Positions 38,733 through 53,354 of a DNA stretch of 64,000 nt are shown piece after piece. The notes under the pieces were generated by a model. That model saw only the letters and a list, made by a program, of their open reading frames with translations, was not told the DNA's origin and did no database searches. This DNA comes from Streptomyces sp. NBC_00708. Lineage in GTDB: Bacteria > Actinomycetota > Actinomycetes > Streptomycetales > Streptomycetaceae. The position numbers and the translations under genes are program-made. The DNA lies in NCBI GenBank assembly GCA_036226585.1, contig CP108997.1, positions 992,001-1,056,000 of the forward strand, in the 5' to 3' direction. Each line of letters starts with the position of its first letter. The stretch's first letter is position 1.

Positions 38733-39941
38733 CTACAGGCCGGCGGCGGCGCGCAGCGCGTCCACCCGGTCGGTGCGCTCCCACGTGAAGTCGGGCAGCT
38801 CACGGCCGAAGTGCCCGTACGCGGCGGTCTGCGCGTAGATCGGGCGCAGCAGGTCGAGGTCGCGGATGATCGCGGCCGGGCGGAGGTCGAAGACCTCGCC
38901 GATGGCGTGCTCGATCTTCTCGGTGTCGACCGCCGCCGTGCCGAAGGTCTCCACGAAGAGACCCACCGGCTCGGCCTTGCCGATCGCGTACGCGACCTGG
39001 ACCTCGCAGCGGGCCGCGAGGCCGGCGGCGACGACGTTCTTGGCGACCCAGCGCATGGCGTAGGCGGCCGAGCGGTCCACCTTCGACGGGTCCTTGCCGG
39101 AGAAGGCACCGCCGCCGTGGCGGGCCATGCCGCCGTAGGTGTCGATGATGATCTTGCGACCGGTCAGGCCGGCATCGCCCATCGGGCCGCCGATCTCGAA
39201 GCGCCCGGTCGGGTTGACGAGGAGGCGGTAGCCCTCGGTGTCGAGCTTGATGCCGTCCTCGAGGAGCTGCGACAGGACGTGCTCGACGACGAACTCGCGG
39301 ATGTCGGGCGCGAGCAGCGAGTCGAGGTCGATGTCGCTGGCGTGCTGCGAGGAGACGACGACCGTGTCGAGGCGGACGGCCTTGTCGCCGTCGTACTCGA
39401 TGGTGACCTGGGTCTTGCCGTCGGGGCGCAGGTACGGGATGGTCCCGTTCTTGCGGACCTCGGACAGCCGGCGCGAGAGCCGGTGCGCGAGGTAGATCGG
39501 CAGCGGCATGAGCTCGGGGGTCTCGTCGCAGGCGTAGCCGAACATCAGGCCCTGGTCGCCGGCGCCCTGCTTGTCGAGCTCGTCCTCGTCGCCCTCGACG
39601 CGCTTCTCGTAGGCGGTGTCGACGCCCTGCGCGATGTCCGGGGACTGCGCGCCGATGGACACCGAGACGCCGCACGAGGCGCCGTCGAAGCCCTTCTTGG
39701 AGGAGTCGTAGCCGATCTCCAGGACCTTGTTGCGGACCAGCGTCGGAATGTCGGCGTAGGCCTTGGTCGTGACCTCACCCGCGACATGCACCAGACCGGT
39801 GGTGATCAGAGTCTCGACGGCGACGCGGGAGGACGGGTCCTCCCGCAGGAGCGCGTCGAGAATGGTGTCGCTGATCTGGTCAGCGATCTTGTCGGGGTGA
39901 CCCTCGGTCACGGACTCCGAGGTGAAGAGACGGCGGGACAC
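38733..39941 (-). CDS. metK: S-adenosylmethionine synthetase
   Basis: Makes SAM from methionine and ATP. The 402-residue protein has the signatures [12 protein letters not shown] (methionine/Mg site), [12 protein letters not shown], and [19 protein letters not shown] (P-loop-like region). The GTG at 39941 sits after GGGAGC. No SAM riboswitch-like structure is apparent in the 240-base upstream region. Downstream lies a strong terminator. It is flanked by coaBC and priA. Confidence 0.97.
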   Translation of the reverse strand: MSRRLFTSESVTEGHPDKIADQISDTILDALLREDPSSRVAVETLITTGLVHVAGEVTTKAYADIPTLVRNKVLEIGYDSSKKGFDGASCGVSVSIGAQSPDIAQGVDTAYEKRVEGDEDELDKQGAGDQGLMFGYACDETPELMPLPIYLAHRLSRRLSEVRKNGTIPYLRPDGKTQVTIEYDGDKAVRLDTVVVSSQHASDIDLDSLLAPDIREFVVEHVLSQLLEDGIKLDTEGYRLLVNPTGRFEIGGPMGDAGLTGRKIIIDTYGGMARHGGGAFSGKDPSKVDRSAAYAMRWVAKNVVAAGLAARCEVQVAYAIGKAEPVGLFVETFGTAAVDTEKIEHAIGEVFDLRPAAIIRDLDLLRPIYAQTAAYGHFGRELPDFTWERTDRVDALRAAAGL

Positions 39942-40180
39942 ATCGCTCCCTGGGGTTGCAGCGGCTGCTGGCTGATCATTGGCCGGACGGTCCGGGAGCT
40001 GCGCCCGGCACGGTCCAGGAGCAGTTTATCGGTCGGCTCCGGCCGCCGGACAACGTGTCTCGCCCTTTGGCCGTCCTGTGACGTGCCCCACCAGGTCCGG
40101 AACTCCCCGGAAGCCCGCTGCCGACAGGGTTCCGGCCCGTGTCGGACGGGTTACGGATTCCCCGGCGTGTCACCGGAAAT

Positions 40181-41383
40181 TCATCCGAGGCGCGCCGTCA
40201 CGAGGTCCCACACCGTGTCGGCGAGCGCCTCCTTGGGCCCGTACGGCACCGGAGTCTCCGTTCCGTCGGCGGCGAGCACCACGGCCTCGTTCTCCTCGGA
40301 GCCGAAGGTCTTGCGCTCCCCCACCTCGTTGACCACCAACAGGTCGCAGCCCTTGCGGCGCAGCTTCTCGCGGCCGTTGGCCAGTACGTCGTCGGTCTCG
40401 GCGGCGAATCCGACGACGATCTGGCCGGGCGTGGCGCGCTCGGCGGCGACCTCGGCGAGGATGTCCGGGTTGCGGACGAGGGTGAGGGGGGCGGGCTCCT
40501 GGCCGTCCTTCTTCTTGATCTTCCCGGTGACGTACCGGGCGGGCCGGAAGTCGGCGACGGCGGCGGCCATGACCACGACGTCGGCGTCCTGTGCCGCCTT
40601 CAGCACGGCCTCGCGCAGCTGGATCGCGGTGCCGGTGTGGACGACGTCGGCGCCGGACGGGTCGGGCAGTCCGGTGTTGGCCTCGACGAGGGTGACCCGG
40701 GCGCCGCGGGCGACGGCGGTGCGGGCCAGCGCGTAGCCCTGCTTGCCGGAGGAGCGGTTGCCGAGGTAGCGGACGGGGTCGAGGGGTTCCCTCGTACCGC
40801 CGGCGCTGATGACCACGTGGCGGCCCGCCAGGTCGGGGGCGGCCGTGCCGCGGGCGAGGACCCGGCGGCAGACCTCGAAGATCTCGCCCGGGTCGGGGAG
40901 CCGGCCCTTGCCTGTGTCGACGCCGGTGAGGCGGCCGACGGCGGGCTCGATGACGACGGCGCCCCGGCGGCGCAGGGTCGCGACGTTCTCCTGGGTGGCG
41001 GGGTGCTCCCACATCTCGGTGTGCATCGCCGGTGCGAAGACGACCGGACAGCGGGCCGTGAGCAGGGTGTTGGTGAGCAGGTCGTCGGCGAGCCCGTGGG
41101 CGGCCTTGGCCAGCATGTCGGCGGTGGCCGGGGCGACGACGACGAGGTCGGCGTGCTGCCCGATCCGTACGTGGGGCACCTCGTGGACGTCGTTCCAGAC
41201 CTCGGTGGAGACCGGGTGGCCGGAGAGCGCGGACCAGGTGGCGGCGCCCACGAAGTGCAGGGCGGACTCGGTGGGGACGACCCGTACGTCGTGGCCGGAC
41301 TCGGTCAGCCGGCGCAGCAGCTCGCACGCCTTGTAGGCGGCGATGCCGCCGCTGACCCCCAGAACGACCTTCGGCTTGTCCAC
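40181..41383 (-). CDS. coaBC: Phosphopantothenoylcysteine synthetase/decarboxylase
   Basis: Bifunctional coenzyme A enzyme of 400 residues. The N-terminal CoaC flavoprotein domain (about 1-185) starts KPKVVLGVSGGIAAYKA and holds the PAMHTEMW active-site motif. The C-terminal CoaB domain (about 190-400) has ISAGGTREPLDPVRYLGN and KIKKKDGQEPAPLTLVRNPD. It adds cysteine to phosphopantothenate and then decarboxylates it. The GTG at 41383 is fixed by GGGGAG five bases upstream; the longer frame is untranslated leader. Confidence 0.95.
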   Translation of the reverse strand: MDKPKVVLGVSGGIAAYKACELLRRLTESGHDVRVVPTESALHFVGAATWSALSGHPVSTEVWNDVHEVPHVRIGQHADLVVVAPATADMLAKAAHGLADDLLTNTLLTARCPVVFAPAMHTEMWEHPATQENVATLRRRGAVVIEPAVGRLTGVDTGKGRLPDPGEIFEVCRRVLARGTAAPDLAGRHVVISAGGTREPLDPVRYLGNRSSGKQGYALARTAVARGARVTLVEANTGLPDPSGADVVHTGTAIQLREAVLKAAQDADVVVMAAAVADFRPARYVTGKIKKKDGQEPAPLTLVRNPDILAEVAAERATPGQIVVGFAAETDDVLANGREKLRRKGCDLLVVNEVGERKTFGSEENEAVVLAADGTETPVPYGPKEALADTVWDLVTARLG

Positions 41384-41477
41384 TGCGTCTCCCCGCACTC
41401 GGTTACGCACCCGGCGTACGTACATCCCCATGCTGCCTCACGGCCGCGGGCGCCGGCCGGTCGGCCCGGACACACCT

Positions 41478-41506
41478 CGGGCCCGGCGGGAATGCCGCCG
41501 GGCCCG
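41478..41506 (-). terminator. Terminator after rpoZ
   Basis: CGGGCCCGGCGG (41478-41489) and CCGCCGGGCCCG (41495-41506) form a 12-base perfect stem with loop GAATG, 23 bases after the rpoZ stop and before coaBC. Confidence 0.75.
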
Positions 41507-41529
41507 GGGTGAAGGTGCGTTGTCGCCGC

Positions 41530-41802
41530 TTACTGCGCGGGGCCCTCGATGGCCTCGGACGTGAGCAGGCCCGCGTTGATCTCGCGGAGCGCGATCGACA
41601 GCGGCTTCTCGTGCACGTGGGTGTCGACGAGGGGACCGACGTACTCGAGGAGGCCCTCACCGAGCTGCGAGTAGTACGCGTTGATCTGGCGCGCGCGCTT
41701 GGCGGCGTAGATCACGAGGCTGTACTTCGAGTCGGTTGCTTCGAGGAGCTCATCAATCGGCGGGTTGATGATGCCCTCGGGCGTGGTGATGGAAGAGGAC
41801 AC
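41530..41802 (-). CDS. rpoZ: RNA polymerase omega subunit
   Basis: A 90-residue subunit that supports assembly and stability of RNA polymerase. The GTG at 41802 gives the usual length and follows GGAAGG; the longer frame is not needed. The core motif is [28 protein letters not shown], the beta'-binding region, and the C-terminal tail ALREINAG is conserved. It lies 95 bases downstream of gmk, an arrangement common in actinobacteria. Confidence 0.97.
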   Translation of the reverse strand: MSSSITTPEGIINPPIDELLEATDSKYSLVIYAAKRARQINAYYSQLGEGLLEYVGPLVDTHVHEKPLSIALREINAGLLTSEAIEGPAQ

Positions 41803-41897
41803 GCTCTGCCTTCCGAAGGGGATGAAGATCAAAGAAATCTTTGACAGTCAGGGGCTTTGTTACCGGCTTTGCTGCCGCGACCCCCGCCGCCGGTGAT

Positions 41898-42515
41898 TCA
41901 TTCGCTGCCGGCGCGGTGGCCGGAAGCCTCCAGCATCAAGGCTAGCAGCTCACGTGCCACATCCTCGACGGAGGTATTGACAAGGGTCCTGTCGAACTCC
42001 GATTCGGCGGCCAGCTCGACCTTGGCGGCGCCGAGCCGGCGCTCGATCACCTCGGGCGCCTCGGTCCCGCGGCCGGTGAGCCGGCGCACCAGCTCGTCCC
42101 AGCTCGGCGGGGCGAGGAAGACCAGCTGGGCGTCGGCCATGGACTGGCGGACCAGCCGGGCCCCCTGGAGGTCGATCTCCAGGAGCACCGGCTCCCCCGC
42201 CTCCAGCCGCTCCTGCACGGCGCGGCGCGGGGTGCCGTAGCGGTTGCCGGCGAACTCGGCCCACTCCAGCAGCTCACCGTTGGCGATCAGCTTGTCGAAC
42301 TCCTCGTCGTCCACGAAGAAGTAGTGGACGCCGTTGCGTTCGCCGGGGCGGGGCCTGCGGGTCGTCGCCGACACCGAGAGCCACACCTCGGGGTGGACCT
42401 TGCGCATATGCGCGACGACCGTGCTCTTGCCGACCCCCGAGGGGCCGGAGAGCACGGTCAGCCGCGGACGTACGTCCGGGGGTACGGGGGACGTCCCCCG
42501 GGATGTTGCAGCCAT
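41898..42515 (-). CDS. gmk: Guanylate kinase
   Basis: Phosphorylates GMP to GDP. From the ATG at 42515 the protein has 205 residues. The P-loop GPSGVGKS is at residues 24-31, followed by the GMP-binding region [20 protein letters not shown] with its conserved Arg and Tyr residues, and the lid with RRLTGRG. The preceding frame runs back into ihf and is a shadow. 37 bases downstream of the ihf gene on the same strand; they may be co-transcribed. Confidence 0.96.
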   Translation of the reverse strand: MAATSRGTSPVPPDVRPRLTVLSGPSGVGKSTVVAHMRKVHPEVWLSVSATTRRPRPGERNGVHYFFVDDEEFDKLIANGELLEWAEFAGNRYGTPRRAVQERLEAGEPVLLEIDLQGARLVRQSMADAQLVFLAPPSWDELVRRLTGRGTEAPEVIERRLGAAKVELAAESEFDRTLVNTSVEDVARELLALMLEASGHRAGSE

Positions 42516-42552
42516 GGGGCGATTATCCAGGTTCTCAGGGGTGCCTGAGAAC

Positions 42553-42876
42553 TCAGGCGGCGCTGCCGCCGAACTCACGCTCCAGGGATGCGATCTGGTT
42601 GGAGCCAAGCCCCCGCACACGGCGGCTCTCGGAGATGCCGAGCCGTTCCATGATCTGCTTGGCACGGACCTTGCCCACGCCGGGCAGGGACTCCAGCAGG
42701 GCGGAGACCTTCATCTTGCCGATGACGTCGTTCTCCTGGCCCGACTTGATGACCTCGTGGAGGGAGGCGCCGGAGTGCTTGAGTCGATTCTTGACCTCGG
42801 CCCGCTCCCGGCGAGCCGCGGCGGCCTTTTCGAGCGCGGCTGCGCGCTGTTCAGGGGTAAGGGGCGGAAGAGCCAC
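42553..42876 (-). CDS. ihf: Actinobacterial integration host factor (sIHF/mIHF)
   Basis: A 107-residue nucleoid-associated protein that binds DNA without sequence specificity and affects chromosome compaction and development in Streptomyces. The GTG at 42876 gives the normal length. The DNA-binding helix-two-turn-helix is [18 protein letters not shown] (about 63-80). It differs from the HU/IHF family of Proteobacteria. It sits between the pyr operon terminator and gmk. Confidence 0.95.
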   Translation of the reverse strand: MALPPLTPEQRAAALEKAAAARRERAEVKNRLKHSGASLHEVIKSGQENDVIGKMKVSALLESLPGVGKVRAKQIMERLGISESRRVRGLGSNQIASLEREFGGSAA

Positions 42877-43023
42877 GCCTACGTCACCTCGGATGTCGAT
42901 CTGTCGGATACGGACCGGTGAGGCGGCGGGATCGCCCCTCACCTGGTGAGCCGCGAACAACCCGTGCTCGTCGGCTCTCGACGGAGACTAGCGGCCAAGG
43001 CCGCCGGAGTCAGCGAGAACAGA

Positions 43024-43063
43024 CGAAAAGTCCTGGTCAGCCTCTGCCGACCAGGACTTTTCG
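43024..43063 (-). terminator. Terminator at the end of the pyr operon
   Basis: CGAAAAGTCCTGGTC (43024-43038) and GACCAGGACTTTTCG (43049-43063) form a 15-base perfect stem, 59 bases after the pyrF stop. Confidence 0.85.
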
Positions 43064-43121
43064 GGCATAACCACCGACTTTTTTGGTCAGGATTCCGTCA
43101 ACACACGGTTACGTGGCAGGG

Positions 43122-43961
43122 TCAGCGGTCCGAGACGGCCGCGCGGACCCCGTCCGCGAAGCGCTCCGCGGCCTCGCGCAGCCCCGTCACGTCCGGACCG
43201 TGGCGCAGCACGCCCCGGCTCACGCTGGGCACCACATTGCGCACCGCGTCGCCGAAGACACCCGGCAGGTCCGCCGGGGTGGCCCCCTGCGCACCGATGC
43301 CCGGGGCGAGCAGCGGGCCGTTGATCGCCAGGTCCACACCCGCGTCGCCGAGCGTCGCCCCGACGACCGCGCCGACCGAGCCGAGCGGTTCGGCGCCCGC
43401 GTTCTCGGCGGCCATGTGGTCGAGCATCAGCTGGGCCAGCGGACGGCCGTCGGCGGCCGTGGCGCGCTGCACCTCGGCGCCCTCCGGGTTGGAGGTCAGC
43501 GCGAGGACGAAGACGCCGGCGCCGGAGACCGCCGCCGCGTCGAGCGCGGGCCGCAGCGAGCCGAAGCCGAGGTACGGGGAGACCGTGACCGCGTCCGAGA
43601 ACAGCGGCGAGTCCTTGTCCAGGTAGGTCGCCGCGTAGGCGCCCATGGTGGAGCCGATGTCGCCGCGCTTGGCGTCCATCAGGACCAGGGCGCCTGCCGC
43701 ACGCGCCTCCTCGACGGCCTTCTCCAGGACGGCGACACCGCGCGAGCCGAAGCGCTCGAAGAACGCGGACTGCGGCTTGAGCACCGCGACCCGGTCGGCC
43801 AGCGCCTCGACGACCGTACGGGTGAACCGCTCCAGGCCCGCGATGTCGTCGCTCAGCCCCCAGGCGGTGAGCAGGGAGGCGTGCGGGTCGATGCCGACAC
43901 AGAGCGGGCCACGGGTGTCCATGGCGTGGCGCAGCCGGGCGCCGAAGGGTTCCAGGGTCAT
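43122..43961 (-). CDS. pyrF: Orotidine 5'-phosphate decarboxylase
   Basis: Final step of UMP synthesis. The 279-residue protein is of the longer subfamily-2 type found in actinobacteria and mycobacteria. The catalytic Lys/Asp motif [15 protein letters not shown] is present, and the N-terminus holds [13 protein letters not shown]. The start ATG overlaps the pyrD stop (ATGA). Last gene of the pyr operon, ending at a strong hairpin. Confidence 0.96.
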   Translation of the reverse strand: MTLEPFGARLRHAMDTRGPLCVGIDPHASLLTAWGLSDDIAGLERFTRTVVEALADRVAVLKPQSAFFERFGSRGVAVLEKAVEEARAAGALVLMDAKRGDIGSTMGAYAATYLDKDSPLFSDAVTVSPYLGFGSLRPALDAAAVSGAGVFVLALTSNPEGAEVQRATAADGRPLAQLMLDHMAAENAGAEPLGSVGAVVGATLGDAGVDLAINGPLLAPGIGAQGATPADLPGVFGDAVRNVVPSVSRGVLRHGPDVTGLREAAERFADGVRAAVSDR

Positions 43962-45070
43962 TTCGCTGCCTTCCGGGTTTCCGCGCCGACGGCGTCGGCG
44001 AGTGTGGCGTACGGGGAGGCGGCCAGGCGCGCGGCCAGGCCCTTGTGGATGGCGCGGGCGTAGAACGGGCCCTCGTAGATGAAGGCGCTGTAGCCCTGGA
44101 CGAGGGTGGCGCCCGCGAGGATGCGCTGCCAGGCGTCCTCGGCGTTCTCGATGCCGCCGACACCCACCAGGGTGATCCGGTCGCCGACACGGCCGTACAG
44201 GCGCCCCAGGACCTCCAGGGAGCGTTCCTTGAGGGGGGCGCCGGACAGGCCGCCGGTCTCCTTCACCAGGTCCGGCGAGGACTTCAGGCCGAGGCCCTCG
44301 CGGGCGATGGTGGTGTTGGTGGCGATGATCCCGTCCAGGCCCAGTTCGACGGCGAGGTCGGCGACGGCGTCGACGTCCTCGTCCGCGAGGTCCGGGGCGA
44401 TCTTGACGAGCAGCGGGACGCGGCGGTGGGTGACGGTCCGGTCGGCCGCCTCGCGCACGGCGGTGAGCAGCGGGCGCAGCGACTCGGTGGCCTGGAGGTT
44501 GCGCAGGCCGGGCGTGTTGGGCGAGGAGACGTTGACGACGAGGTAGTCGGCGTGGACGGCGAGGCGCTCGGTGGACTTCACGTAGTCGGCGGCGGCGTCG
44601 GCCTCGGGGACCACCTTGGTCTTGCCGATGTTGACGCCGACGGTGGTGCGGAAGACCGGGTTGCGGGCGGCCAGGCGCGCGGCGACGGCGGCCGAGCCCT
44701 CGTTGTTGAAGCCCATGCGGTTGATGAGCGCGCGGTCCGCGACCAGGCGGAACAGGCGCTGCTTCGGGTTGCCGGGCTGCGGCTCTCCGGTCACGGTGCC
44801 GATCTCGACGTGGTCGAAGCCGAGCATCGCCATGCCGTCGATCGCGACGGCGTTCTTGTCGAAGCCGGCGGCGAGCCCGAAGGGGCCGTGCATCCGCAGG
44901 CCCAGGGCCTCGGTGCGCAGCTCCTTGTGGCGGGGGGCGAGGGCGGCGGCCACGAAGGTGCGCAGCACGGGGACGCGGGCGGCCAGGCGGATCCAGCGGA
45001 AGGCCAGGTAGTGGGCCTGCTCGGGGTCCATCCGCTTGAAGACCAGCTGGAAGAAGAACTTGTACATCAC
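43958..45070 (-). CDS. pyrD: Dihydroorotate dehydrogenase (quinone-dependent)
   Basis: Oxidises dihydroorotate to orotate, passing electrons to quinone. The N-terminal helices ([17 protein letters not shown]) form the membrane-associated quinone tunnel of class 2 enzymes. FMN/substrate motifs include LAAGFDKNA, the catalytic Ser in [12 protein letters not shown], and [13 protein letters not shown]. 370 residues. The GTG at 45070 precedes an ATG directly (GTGATG); either may be the start. A hairpin separates it from carB. Confidence 0.96.
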   Translation of the reverse strand: MMYKFFFQLVFKRMDPEQAHYLAFRWIRLAARVPVLRTFVAAALAPRHKELRTEALGLRMHGPFGLAAGFDKNAVAIDGMAMLGFDHVEIGTVTGEPQPGNPKQRLFRLVADRALINRMGFNNEGSAAVAARLAARNPVFRTTVGVNIGKTKVVPEADAAADYVKSTERLAVHADYLVVNVSSPNTPGLRNLQATESLRPLLTAVREAADRTVTHRRVPLLVKIAPDLADEDVDAVADLAVELGLDGIIATNTTIAREGLGLKSSPDLVKETGGLSGAPLKERSLEVLGRLYGRVGDRITLVGVGGIENAEDAWQRILAGATLVQGYSAFIYEGPFYARAIHKGLAARLAASPYATLADAVGAETRKAAK

Positions 45071-45086
45071 GGTGTCCTCATGAAGA

Positions 45087-45112
45087 GGGGGACACCGTTT
45101 CCGGTGTCCCCC
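45087..45112 (-). terminator. Hairpin between carB and pyrD (attenuator-like)
   Basis: GGGGGACACCG (45087-45097) and CGGTGTCCCCC (45102-45112) form an 11-base perfect stem with loop TTTC. It lies within the 53-base carB-pyrD gap, 16 bases from the pyrD start. It may reduce downstream expression or protect the carAB mRNA end. Confidence 0.65.
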
Positions 45113-45123
45113 TTGTGGGCTGC

Positions 45124-48424
<3,301 letters not shown>

Positions 48425-48432
<8 letters not shown>

Positions 48433-49564
48433 GCTGGCCCTCCATCAGGGAAACGAAGCGGTCGAAGAGGTACGCGGCGTCGTGCGGGCCGGCGGCCGCC
48501 TCGGGGTGGTACTGGACGCTGAAGGCCGGCCGGTCGAGCAGCTGGAGGCCCTCGACGACCTGGTCGTTCAGGCAGACGTGGGAGACCTCGGCGCGCCCGT
48601 AGGCGGTGTCGGAGACCTTGTCGAGCGGGGCGTCGACGGCGAAGCCGTGGTTGTGCGCGGTGACCTCGACCTTGCCGGTCGAGCGGTCCTGCACGGGCTG
48701 GTTGATCCCCCGGTGGCCGTACTTCAGCTTGTACGTGCCGAAGCCGAGCGCACGGCCCAGGATCTGGTTGCCGAAGCAGATGCCGAAGAGCGGGGTCTGC
48801 CGCTCCAGGACGCCCTGCATGAGGGCGACGGGGTGGTCGGCGGTGGAGGGGTCGCCGGGGCCGTTGGAGAAGAAGACGCCGTCGGGGGCGACCGCGTAGA
48901 TCTCCTCCAGGGTGGCGGTGGCGGGCAGGACGTGCACCTCGATGCCGCGCTCGGCCATCCGGTGCGGGGTCATGCCCTTGATGCCGAGGTCGACCGCGGC
49001 GACCGTGAACTTCCTGGTCCCGATCGCGGGGACGACGTAGGCCTCCTTGGTGGCGACCTCGGCGGACAGGTCGGCGCCCTTCATCTCGGGGGCCTCCTGG
49101 ACGCGGGCCAGCATCGCGGCCTCGTCGGTGACGGCCGCGCCGGAGAAGATGCCGACGCGCATGGCGCCGCGCTCGCGCAGGTGGCGGGTGAGGGCGCGGG
49201 TGTCGATGCCGCTGATGCCGACGACGTCCTGGTTGGCCAGCTCCTCGTCGAGGGTGCGGCGGGAGCGCCAATTGGAGGGGGTGCGGGCGGGGTCGCGGAC
49301 GACGTAGCCGGAGACCCAGATCCGCTTCGACTCGGGGTCCTCGTCGTTGACGCCGGTGTTGCCGACGTGCGGGGCGGTCATCACGACGACCTGGCGGTGG
49401 TACGAGGGGTCGGTCAGCGTCTCCTGGTAGCCGGTCATGCCGGTGGAGAAGACCGCCTCGCCGAAGGTCTCCCCCACAGCCCCGTAGGCGCGGCCGCGGA
49501 AGATGCGGCCGTCCTCCAGGACGAGTACGGCGGGAACCTGGGCTCCCCGGGTGGAGGTCGTCAT
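48425..49564 (-). CDS. carA: Carbamoyl phosphate synthase small subunit
   Basis: A 379-residue glutamine amidotransferase that channels ammonia to CarB. The ATG at 49564 gives [19 protein letters not shown]. The class I glutaminase site is intact: the Cys lies in [12 protein letters not shown], and YHPEAAAGP holds the His-Glu pair. N-terminal CarA-specific domain (about 10-150) is present. Its start overlaps the stop of the unknown membrane gene upstream. The frame extended further upstream is a shadow. Confidence 0.97.
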
Positions 49565-50136
49565 CGTGCGATGCCTTCCGTAGTGCTGGTGAGGTGGTTG
49601 ACGGCGTCGACCCAGGCGGGGTGTTCGGCCGAGTGGTCGGAGCGGAATCCGGAGTCGATCAGCCGGTCGCCGAGCGCCCAGGTGATGACGAGGAGGCCGC
49701 CCTCGGGCAGGACCTTGCCCGCCAGTGCCCTCTCGGTGCGGGCGCCGCGCAGGTCGGCGGCGGGGACGAAGAAGTCCGCGGCGCCGGGCCGTACGACATC
49801 GAGGCCGTCCGCGGTGAGGGTGAGCTCGACGCGGCTGCGGGTGCCGAGGCCGTGGGCGACGATCCGGTCGAGCCACTGCCCGGCCGTGGTCGAGGCGTGG
49901 TAGCGGCCGGAGAGGGTGAGCAGCTTCTCGCCGTCCGCGTAGCCGTCCGGGACGGTCGCGGGGGCGGGCAGGTCCGACTGGAGGTTCCCGCGCCACTTCC
50001 ATCCCTGGCGCATCAGCCAGTAGACGAACACGACGAGGACGACGAGTCCGATCACCCAGCTGATCCGGGCGGACCAGTCGGTCACCTCCGCCGACTTCTG
50101 CTCGGCGGCCAGTTGGTACAGGGTCTGTGTTGTCAC
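49561..50136 (-). CDS. Conserved membrane-anchored protein inside the pyr operon
   Basis: A 191-residue protein with one transmembrane helix (about residues 27-44, [18 protein letters not shown]). A soluble domain of about 140 residues follows; it is beta-rich with [15 protein letters not shown] and LVITWALGD. This is compatible with a PH-like fold, but I do not recognise a family with certainty. Its GTG start overlaps the pyrC stop (GTGA), and its stop overlaps the carA start, so translation is coupled on both sides. No catalytic motif is visible. A link with pyrimidine synthesis is suggested only by position. Confidence 0.85.
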   Translation of the reverse strand: MTTQTLYQLAAEQKSAEVTDWSARISWVIGLVVLVVFVYWLMRQGWKWRGNLQSDLPAPATVPDGYADGEKLLTLSGRYHASTTAGQWLDRIVAHGLGTRSRVELTLTADGLDVVRPGAADFFVPAADLRGARTERALAGKVLPEGGLLVITWALGDRLIDSGFRSDHSAEHPAWVDAVNHLTSTTEGIAR

Positions 50137-51419
50137 GCGAGCTTCCCGTCGACGACCGTGGCACGGCCCCGCAGGAAGGTGTGGGTCACTCGGCCCGGCA
50201 GCTCGCGCCCCTCGTACGGGGTGTTGCGGCTGCGGGAGGCGAAGCCCGCGGGGTCCACTTCCCCACGGTATGCCGGATCGACCAGGGTGAGGTTGGCGGG
50301 CTCACCCGCCGAGACGGGGCGGCCGTGTCCTTCGAGCCGTCCGATGGCCGCGGGGCGCATCGACATGCGGTCGGCGACGCCGGCCCAGTCGAGCAGCCCG
50401 GTCTCGACCATCGTCTGCTGGACGACGGAGAGCGCGGTCTCCAGGCCGACCATGCCCATGGCGGCCGCGGCCCACTCGCAGTCCTTGTCCTCGTGCGGGT
50501 GCGGGGCGTGGTCGGTGGCGACGCAGTCGATGGTGCCGTCGGCGAGGGCCTCACGCAGGGCCATGACGTCGGCTTCGGTGCGCAGCGGCGGGTTCACCTT
50601 GTAGACGGGGTTGTAGCTGCGGACCAGCTCGTCGGTGAGGAGGAGGTGGTGCGGGGTGACCTCGGCGGTGACGTTCCAGCCCTTGGACTTGGCCCAGCGC
50701 ACGATCTCGACGGACCCGGCGGTCGACAGGTGGCAGATGTGCACCCGGGAGCCGACGTGCGCGGCGAGCAGGACGTCGCGGGCGATGATCGACTCCTCGG
50801 CGACGGCGGGCCAGCCGCCGAGGCCGAGCTCGGCCGAGACGATGCCCTCGTTCATCTGGGCGCCCTCGGTGAGGCGGGGCTCCTGGGCGTGCTGGGCGAC
50901 GACGCCGTCGAAGGCCTTCACGTACTCCAGGGCGCGGCGCATGATGACCGCGTCGTCGACGCACTTGCCGTCGTCGGAGAAGACCTTCACCCCGGCGGCG
51001 GAGTCGTGCATGGCGCCCAGCTCGGCGAGCTGCTTGCCCTCCAGGCCGACGGTGACGGCGCCGATGGGCTGCACGTCGCAGTAGCCGGACTCCTTGCCGA
51101 GCCGCCAGACCTGCTCGACGACGCCGGCGGTGTCGGCGACCGGGAAGGTGTTGGCCATGGCGTGCACGGCGGTGAAGCCGCCGGCCGCGGCGGCCCGGGT
51201 GCCGGTGAGGACGGTCTCGGAGTCCTCGCGGCCGGGCTCGCGCAGATGGGTGTGGAGGTCGACGAGGCCGGGCAGCAGGACCTGGCCCGCCGCCTCGATC
51301 ACGGTGGCGTCGCCGGCGTCGAGGCCGGTGCCGACGGCGGCGATGGTCTCACCGTCGATGAGGACGTCCTGCGGGTCGCCGCCGAGTACCTTCGCGCCGC
51401 GGATAAGGATCTTGCTCAT
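50133..51419 (-). CDS. pyrC: Dihydroorotase
   Basis: Cyclises carbamoyl aspartate to dihydroorotate, the third step of pyrimidine synthesis. The 428-residue zinc amidohydrolase has [17 protein letters not shown] with the first two His ligands and a later Asp in [14 protein letters not shown], plus [11 protein letters not shown]. This is the class I (longer) type. The ATG at 51419 lies two bases upstream of the pyrB stop region. Positioned between pyrB and the unknown membrane gene. Confidence 0.96.
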   Translation of the reverse strand: MSKILIRGAKVLGGDPQDVLIDGETIAAVGTGLDAGDATVIEAAGQVLLPGLVDLHTHLREPGREDSETVLTGTRAAAAGGFTAVHAMANTFPVADTAGVVEQVWRLGKESGYCDVQPIGAVTVGLEGKQLAELGAMHDSAAGVKVFSDDGKCVDDAVIMRRALEYVKAFDGVVAQHAQEPRLTEGAQMNEGIVSAELGLGGWPAVAEESIIARDVLLAAHVGSRVHICHLSTAGSVEIVRWAKSKGWNVTAEVTPHHLLLTDELVRSYNPVYKVNPPLRTEADVMALREALADGTIDCVATDHAPHPHEDKDCEWAAAAMGMVGLETALSVVQQTMVETGLLDWAGVADRMSMRPAAIGRLEGHGRPVSAGEPANLTLVDPAYRGEVDPAGFASRSRNTPYEGRELPGRVTHTFLRGRATVVDGKLA

Positions 51420-51421
51420 GG

Positions 51422-52462
51422 TTACTTGTTCTCCTCGGTACGGGCGGCGGTGGGGGTGCCGGCAGGGAGGCGCGCAGCGCTTCGATCAAGGGTGGTGGTG
51501 GGCGACGGGTGGGCGGCCGGCTCGTAGCCGCCGAGCAGCAGGTAGAGCACGGCCATGCGGATGGAGACGCCGTTGGCGACCTGCTCGACGACCGTGCAGC
51601 GGTCGGAGTCGGCGACCTCGGCGGTGATCTCCATGCCGCGGACCATGGGGCCGGGGTGCATGACGACGGCGTGCTCCGGCATCTTGGCCATGCGCTCGCC
51701 GTCCAGGCCGTAGCGGCGCGAGTACTCGCGCTCGGTCGGGAAGTAGGCGGCGTTCATCCGCTCACGCTGCACACGAAGCATCATCACAGCGTCGGACTGG
51801 GCCAGCACGTCGTCGAGGCCGTAGCTGACGTCGCAGGGCCACTGCTCGACGCCGACCGGGACCAGGGTGGGCGGGGCGACGAGGGTGACGTGGGCGCCGA
51901 GGGTGTTCAGCAGGTGCACGTTGGAGCGGGCGACCCGGCTGTGCAGGATGTCGCCGACGATGGTGATCCGGCGGCCTTCGAGGTCCTTGCCGAGTCCGGC
52001 GTCGGCGCCGACGAGCCGGCGGCGCATGGTGAAGGCGTCCAGGAGGGCCTGGGTGGGGTGCTCGTGGGTGCCGTCGCCGGCGTTGACGACCGCGCCGTCG
52101 ATCCAGCCGGAGGTGGCCAGCCGGTACGGGGCGCCCGAGGCGCCGTGGCGGATGACGACGGCGTCGGCGCCCATCGCCTCCAGCGTCAGGGCGGTGTCCT
52201 TGAGCGACTCGCCCTTGGAGACGGACGAGCCCTTCGCGGAGAAGTTGATGACGTCGGCGGACAGCCGCTTGGCGGCCGCCTCGAAGGAGATGCGGGTACG
52301 CGTCGAGTCCTCGAAGAAGAGGTTGACGACGGTACGGCCGCGCAGGGTGGGGAGCTTCTTGATCGGCCGGTCCGCGACCCGGGCCATCTCCTCGGCGGTG
52401 TCGAGGATCAGGACGGCGTCGTCGCGGGTGAGGTCGGCGGCCGAGATGAGGTGACGCTTCAT
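51422..52462 (-). CDS. pyrB: Aspartate carbamoyltransferase catalytic subunit
   Basis: Joins carbamoyl phosphate and aspartate. From the ATG at 52462 (GGAG nine bases upstream) the protein has 346 residues. Motifs: [13 protein letters not shown] for carbamoyl phosphate, [16 protein letters not shown], and [11 protein letters not shown]. The C-terminal 20 residues are polar and extend slightly beyond typical length. No pyrI regulatory subunit is present, as in other Gram-positive operons. Second gene of the pyr operon. Confidence 0.96.
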   Translation of the reverse strand: MKRHLISAADLTRDDAVLILDTAEEMARVADRPIKKLPTLRGRTVVNLFFEDSTRTRISFEAAAKRLSADVINFSAKGSSVSKGESLKDTALTLEAMGADAVVIRHGASGAPYRLATSGWIDGAVVNAGDGTHEHPTQALLDAFTMRRRLVGADAGLGKDLEGRRITIVGDILHSRVARSNVHLLNTLGAHVTLVAPPTLVPVGVEQWPCDVSYGLDDVLAQSDAVMMLRVQRERMNAAYFPTEREYSRRYGLDGERMAKMPEHAVVMHPGPMVRGMEITAEVADSDRCTVVEQVANGVSIRMAVLYLLLGGYEPAAHPSPTTTLDRSAARLPAGTPTAARTEENK

Positions 52463-52548
52463 CTGGGTGTTCTCCGGGTGGCTGGAGGTTTCAGGCATGC
52501 GGGCGCGCGGAAGCCGCCGCACGGCGGGCGGGCCGTACGGACGGGGAG

Positions 52549-53180
<632 letters not shown>

Positions 53181-53265
53181 GTCGAAATTGCGTCATCCAC
53201 GTTACCAGGGCCCGTACCGGCCCTCGGCCCCGCCCCCAAGGAGAGCCGGTACGGACCATCTCAGC

Positions 53266-53308
53266 TTGACGCGGCCAAGTAACGCTGCGTAACCTCACAG
53301 TGAGTTAC
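53266..53308 (+). promoter_or_regulatory. bldD promoter with BldD box
   Basis: TTGACG (53266-53271) and TAACCT (53290-53295) are spaced 18 bases. TCACAGTGAGTTAC (53295-53308) fits the published BldD box pattern tnACnc(A/T)GnGTnAn at all but one fixed position and begins at the last base of the -10. BldD is known to repress its own gene, so this is the expected autoregulatory site. Confidence 0.82.
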
Positions 53309-53354
53309 CAGCCACGCGGCCGAGCCGCGAACGTTCCAGCGTCCGGGGAGCCTT

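Noticed and set aside
39942..40180. SAM riboswitch before metK
   Set aside because: I looked for the SAM-I or SAM-II/IV conserved blocks in the leader and saw none.
36105..40736. A 1543-codon open frame on the plus strand
   Set aside because: It runs antisense to priA, metK and part of coaBC, crosses the intergenic repeats and has no recognisable domain. It is a GC-bias shadow.
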